Part shown: piece after piece, positions 63,564 to 64,000 of the stretch | How positions within the stretch are numbered: the first letter of the stretch is position 1 | Layout of the letters: every line of letters starts with the position of its first letter | DNA from: Panonychus citri | Taxonomy: Eukaryota; Arthropoda; Arachnida; Trombidiformes; Tetranychidae | NCBI RefSeq assembly: GCF_014898815.1 | Contig: NW_026515500.1 | Coordinates: 496,001 to 560,000, forward strand | Reading direction: 5' to 3' | DNA length: 64,000 nucleotides | Made by a program: the position numbers and the translations under genes | The notes under the pieces: model-generated | Told to the model about the DNA's origin: nothing | Seen by the model: only the letters and a program-made list of their open reading frames with translations | The model's database searches: none

Positions 63564-64000
63564 CTGTAATTAATAATAAAGTGTTTCTATCTGAAAGAAA
63601 AGAGAAAGAAAAAAAAGATTAAAGGTTAAAATTGGATAACAATGAAAAAAAAGGTGAGATTAATTTTAACATGAAACTAATTATATAACTCACATTGTAT
63701 TTCCTCTGTTGTATCACTTTGGGGATGATTATTTGTTTGATTTAGATGATGATGTTGTTGTTGTTGTTGTTCTGGTGGTGGTGGAGTTGTTTGTGTTGAC
63801 ACTTTGTTAGATGATTGGTTAGTTTAACAGAAGAAAAATTGATCATCAGGATGATCAAGTATAAAAACGGAAGAGGAAAGATGATAATGGTAACTTGTCG
63901 CCTTCCTCTGTAATCTGAGATTTTTAGATTATTTTTTTTGCTGCTTCTTTTTGTATCTTGTTTTACTCATTAGTTAATCTTGTTCTTGATCACCATTACT
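63564..64000. other. Right edge, unassigned
   Basis: Contains a (GTT)n run around 63750 that reads as poly-Gln/His/Pro on the minus strand next to a GTGAGT donor-like word. This could be part of a low-complexity exon of a gene extending beyond the window, but the phase does not fit the candidate exon downstream. Confidence 0.25.

Noticed and set aside
1..64000. CRISPR array, mobile element with transposase, tRNA or rRNA
   Set aside because: Repeats seen are microsatellites or one segmental duplication. No spaced identical repeats, transposase or reverse-transcriptase motifs, or tRNA-like internal promoter boxes were recognised by eye.

Overview
This is eukaryotic DNA, about two-thirds A+T, with long gene-poor stretches and abundant (CT)n and (ATC)n microsatellites. 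The recognisable proteins are conserved animal genes. Most are single-exon, and two are arthropod-type ionotropic receptors. This suggests an arthropod with compact, intron-poor genes; an acariform (spider-mite-like) chelicerate is the best guess, but nothing in the window proves it. I saw no bacterial operon, CRISPR array, transposase, rRNA or tRNA.

Left third (1-22.5 kb), gene-dense and microsatellite-poor. From left to right: PCID2 (TREX-2/PCI domain, minus strand); NCKIPSD/SPIN90 (SH3 plus leucine-rich actin regulator, minus), divergent from CCP110/CP110 (centriole-capping protein, plus); two tandem ionotropic-receptor-like genes (plus); and INTS8 (Integrator subunit 8, minus). PCID2, INTS8 and IR copy 1 are intact. 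NCKIPSD, CCP110 and IR copy 2 are each split by one frameshift. All three have the same sign, and in each case one missing base would restore a normal-length protein. Sequence errors are therefore at least as likely as three independent lesions.

Middle (22.5-49.4 kb). About 16 kb contains no supportable gene but is full of (CT)n, (ATC)n and AT-rich short repeats. After it come two low-complexity coding exons (39.5 and 44.1 kb) whose splice phases match, then a duplicated four-exon RNF220-like module (45.65-46.68 and 48.44-49.42 kb). The ~0.6 kb promoter-like segment before copy 1 recurs before copy 2 in inverted orientation. The upstream exons can be spliced in phase into either copy, so the locus may be one gene with alternative promoters and duplicated 3' cassettes. 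Both copies stop before any RING domain.

Right part (49.4-64 kb) is non-coding as far as I can tell: microsatellites, a cluster of TGACCA half-sites, a hairpin, and one possible minus-strand exon near the right edge.

The most interesting items are the RNF220-like duplication with its flipped promoter segment, the three same-sign frameshifts, and shared promoter motifs (an E2F-type site before CCP110; an identical 11-mer before PCID2 and INTS8).
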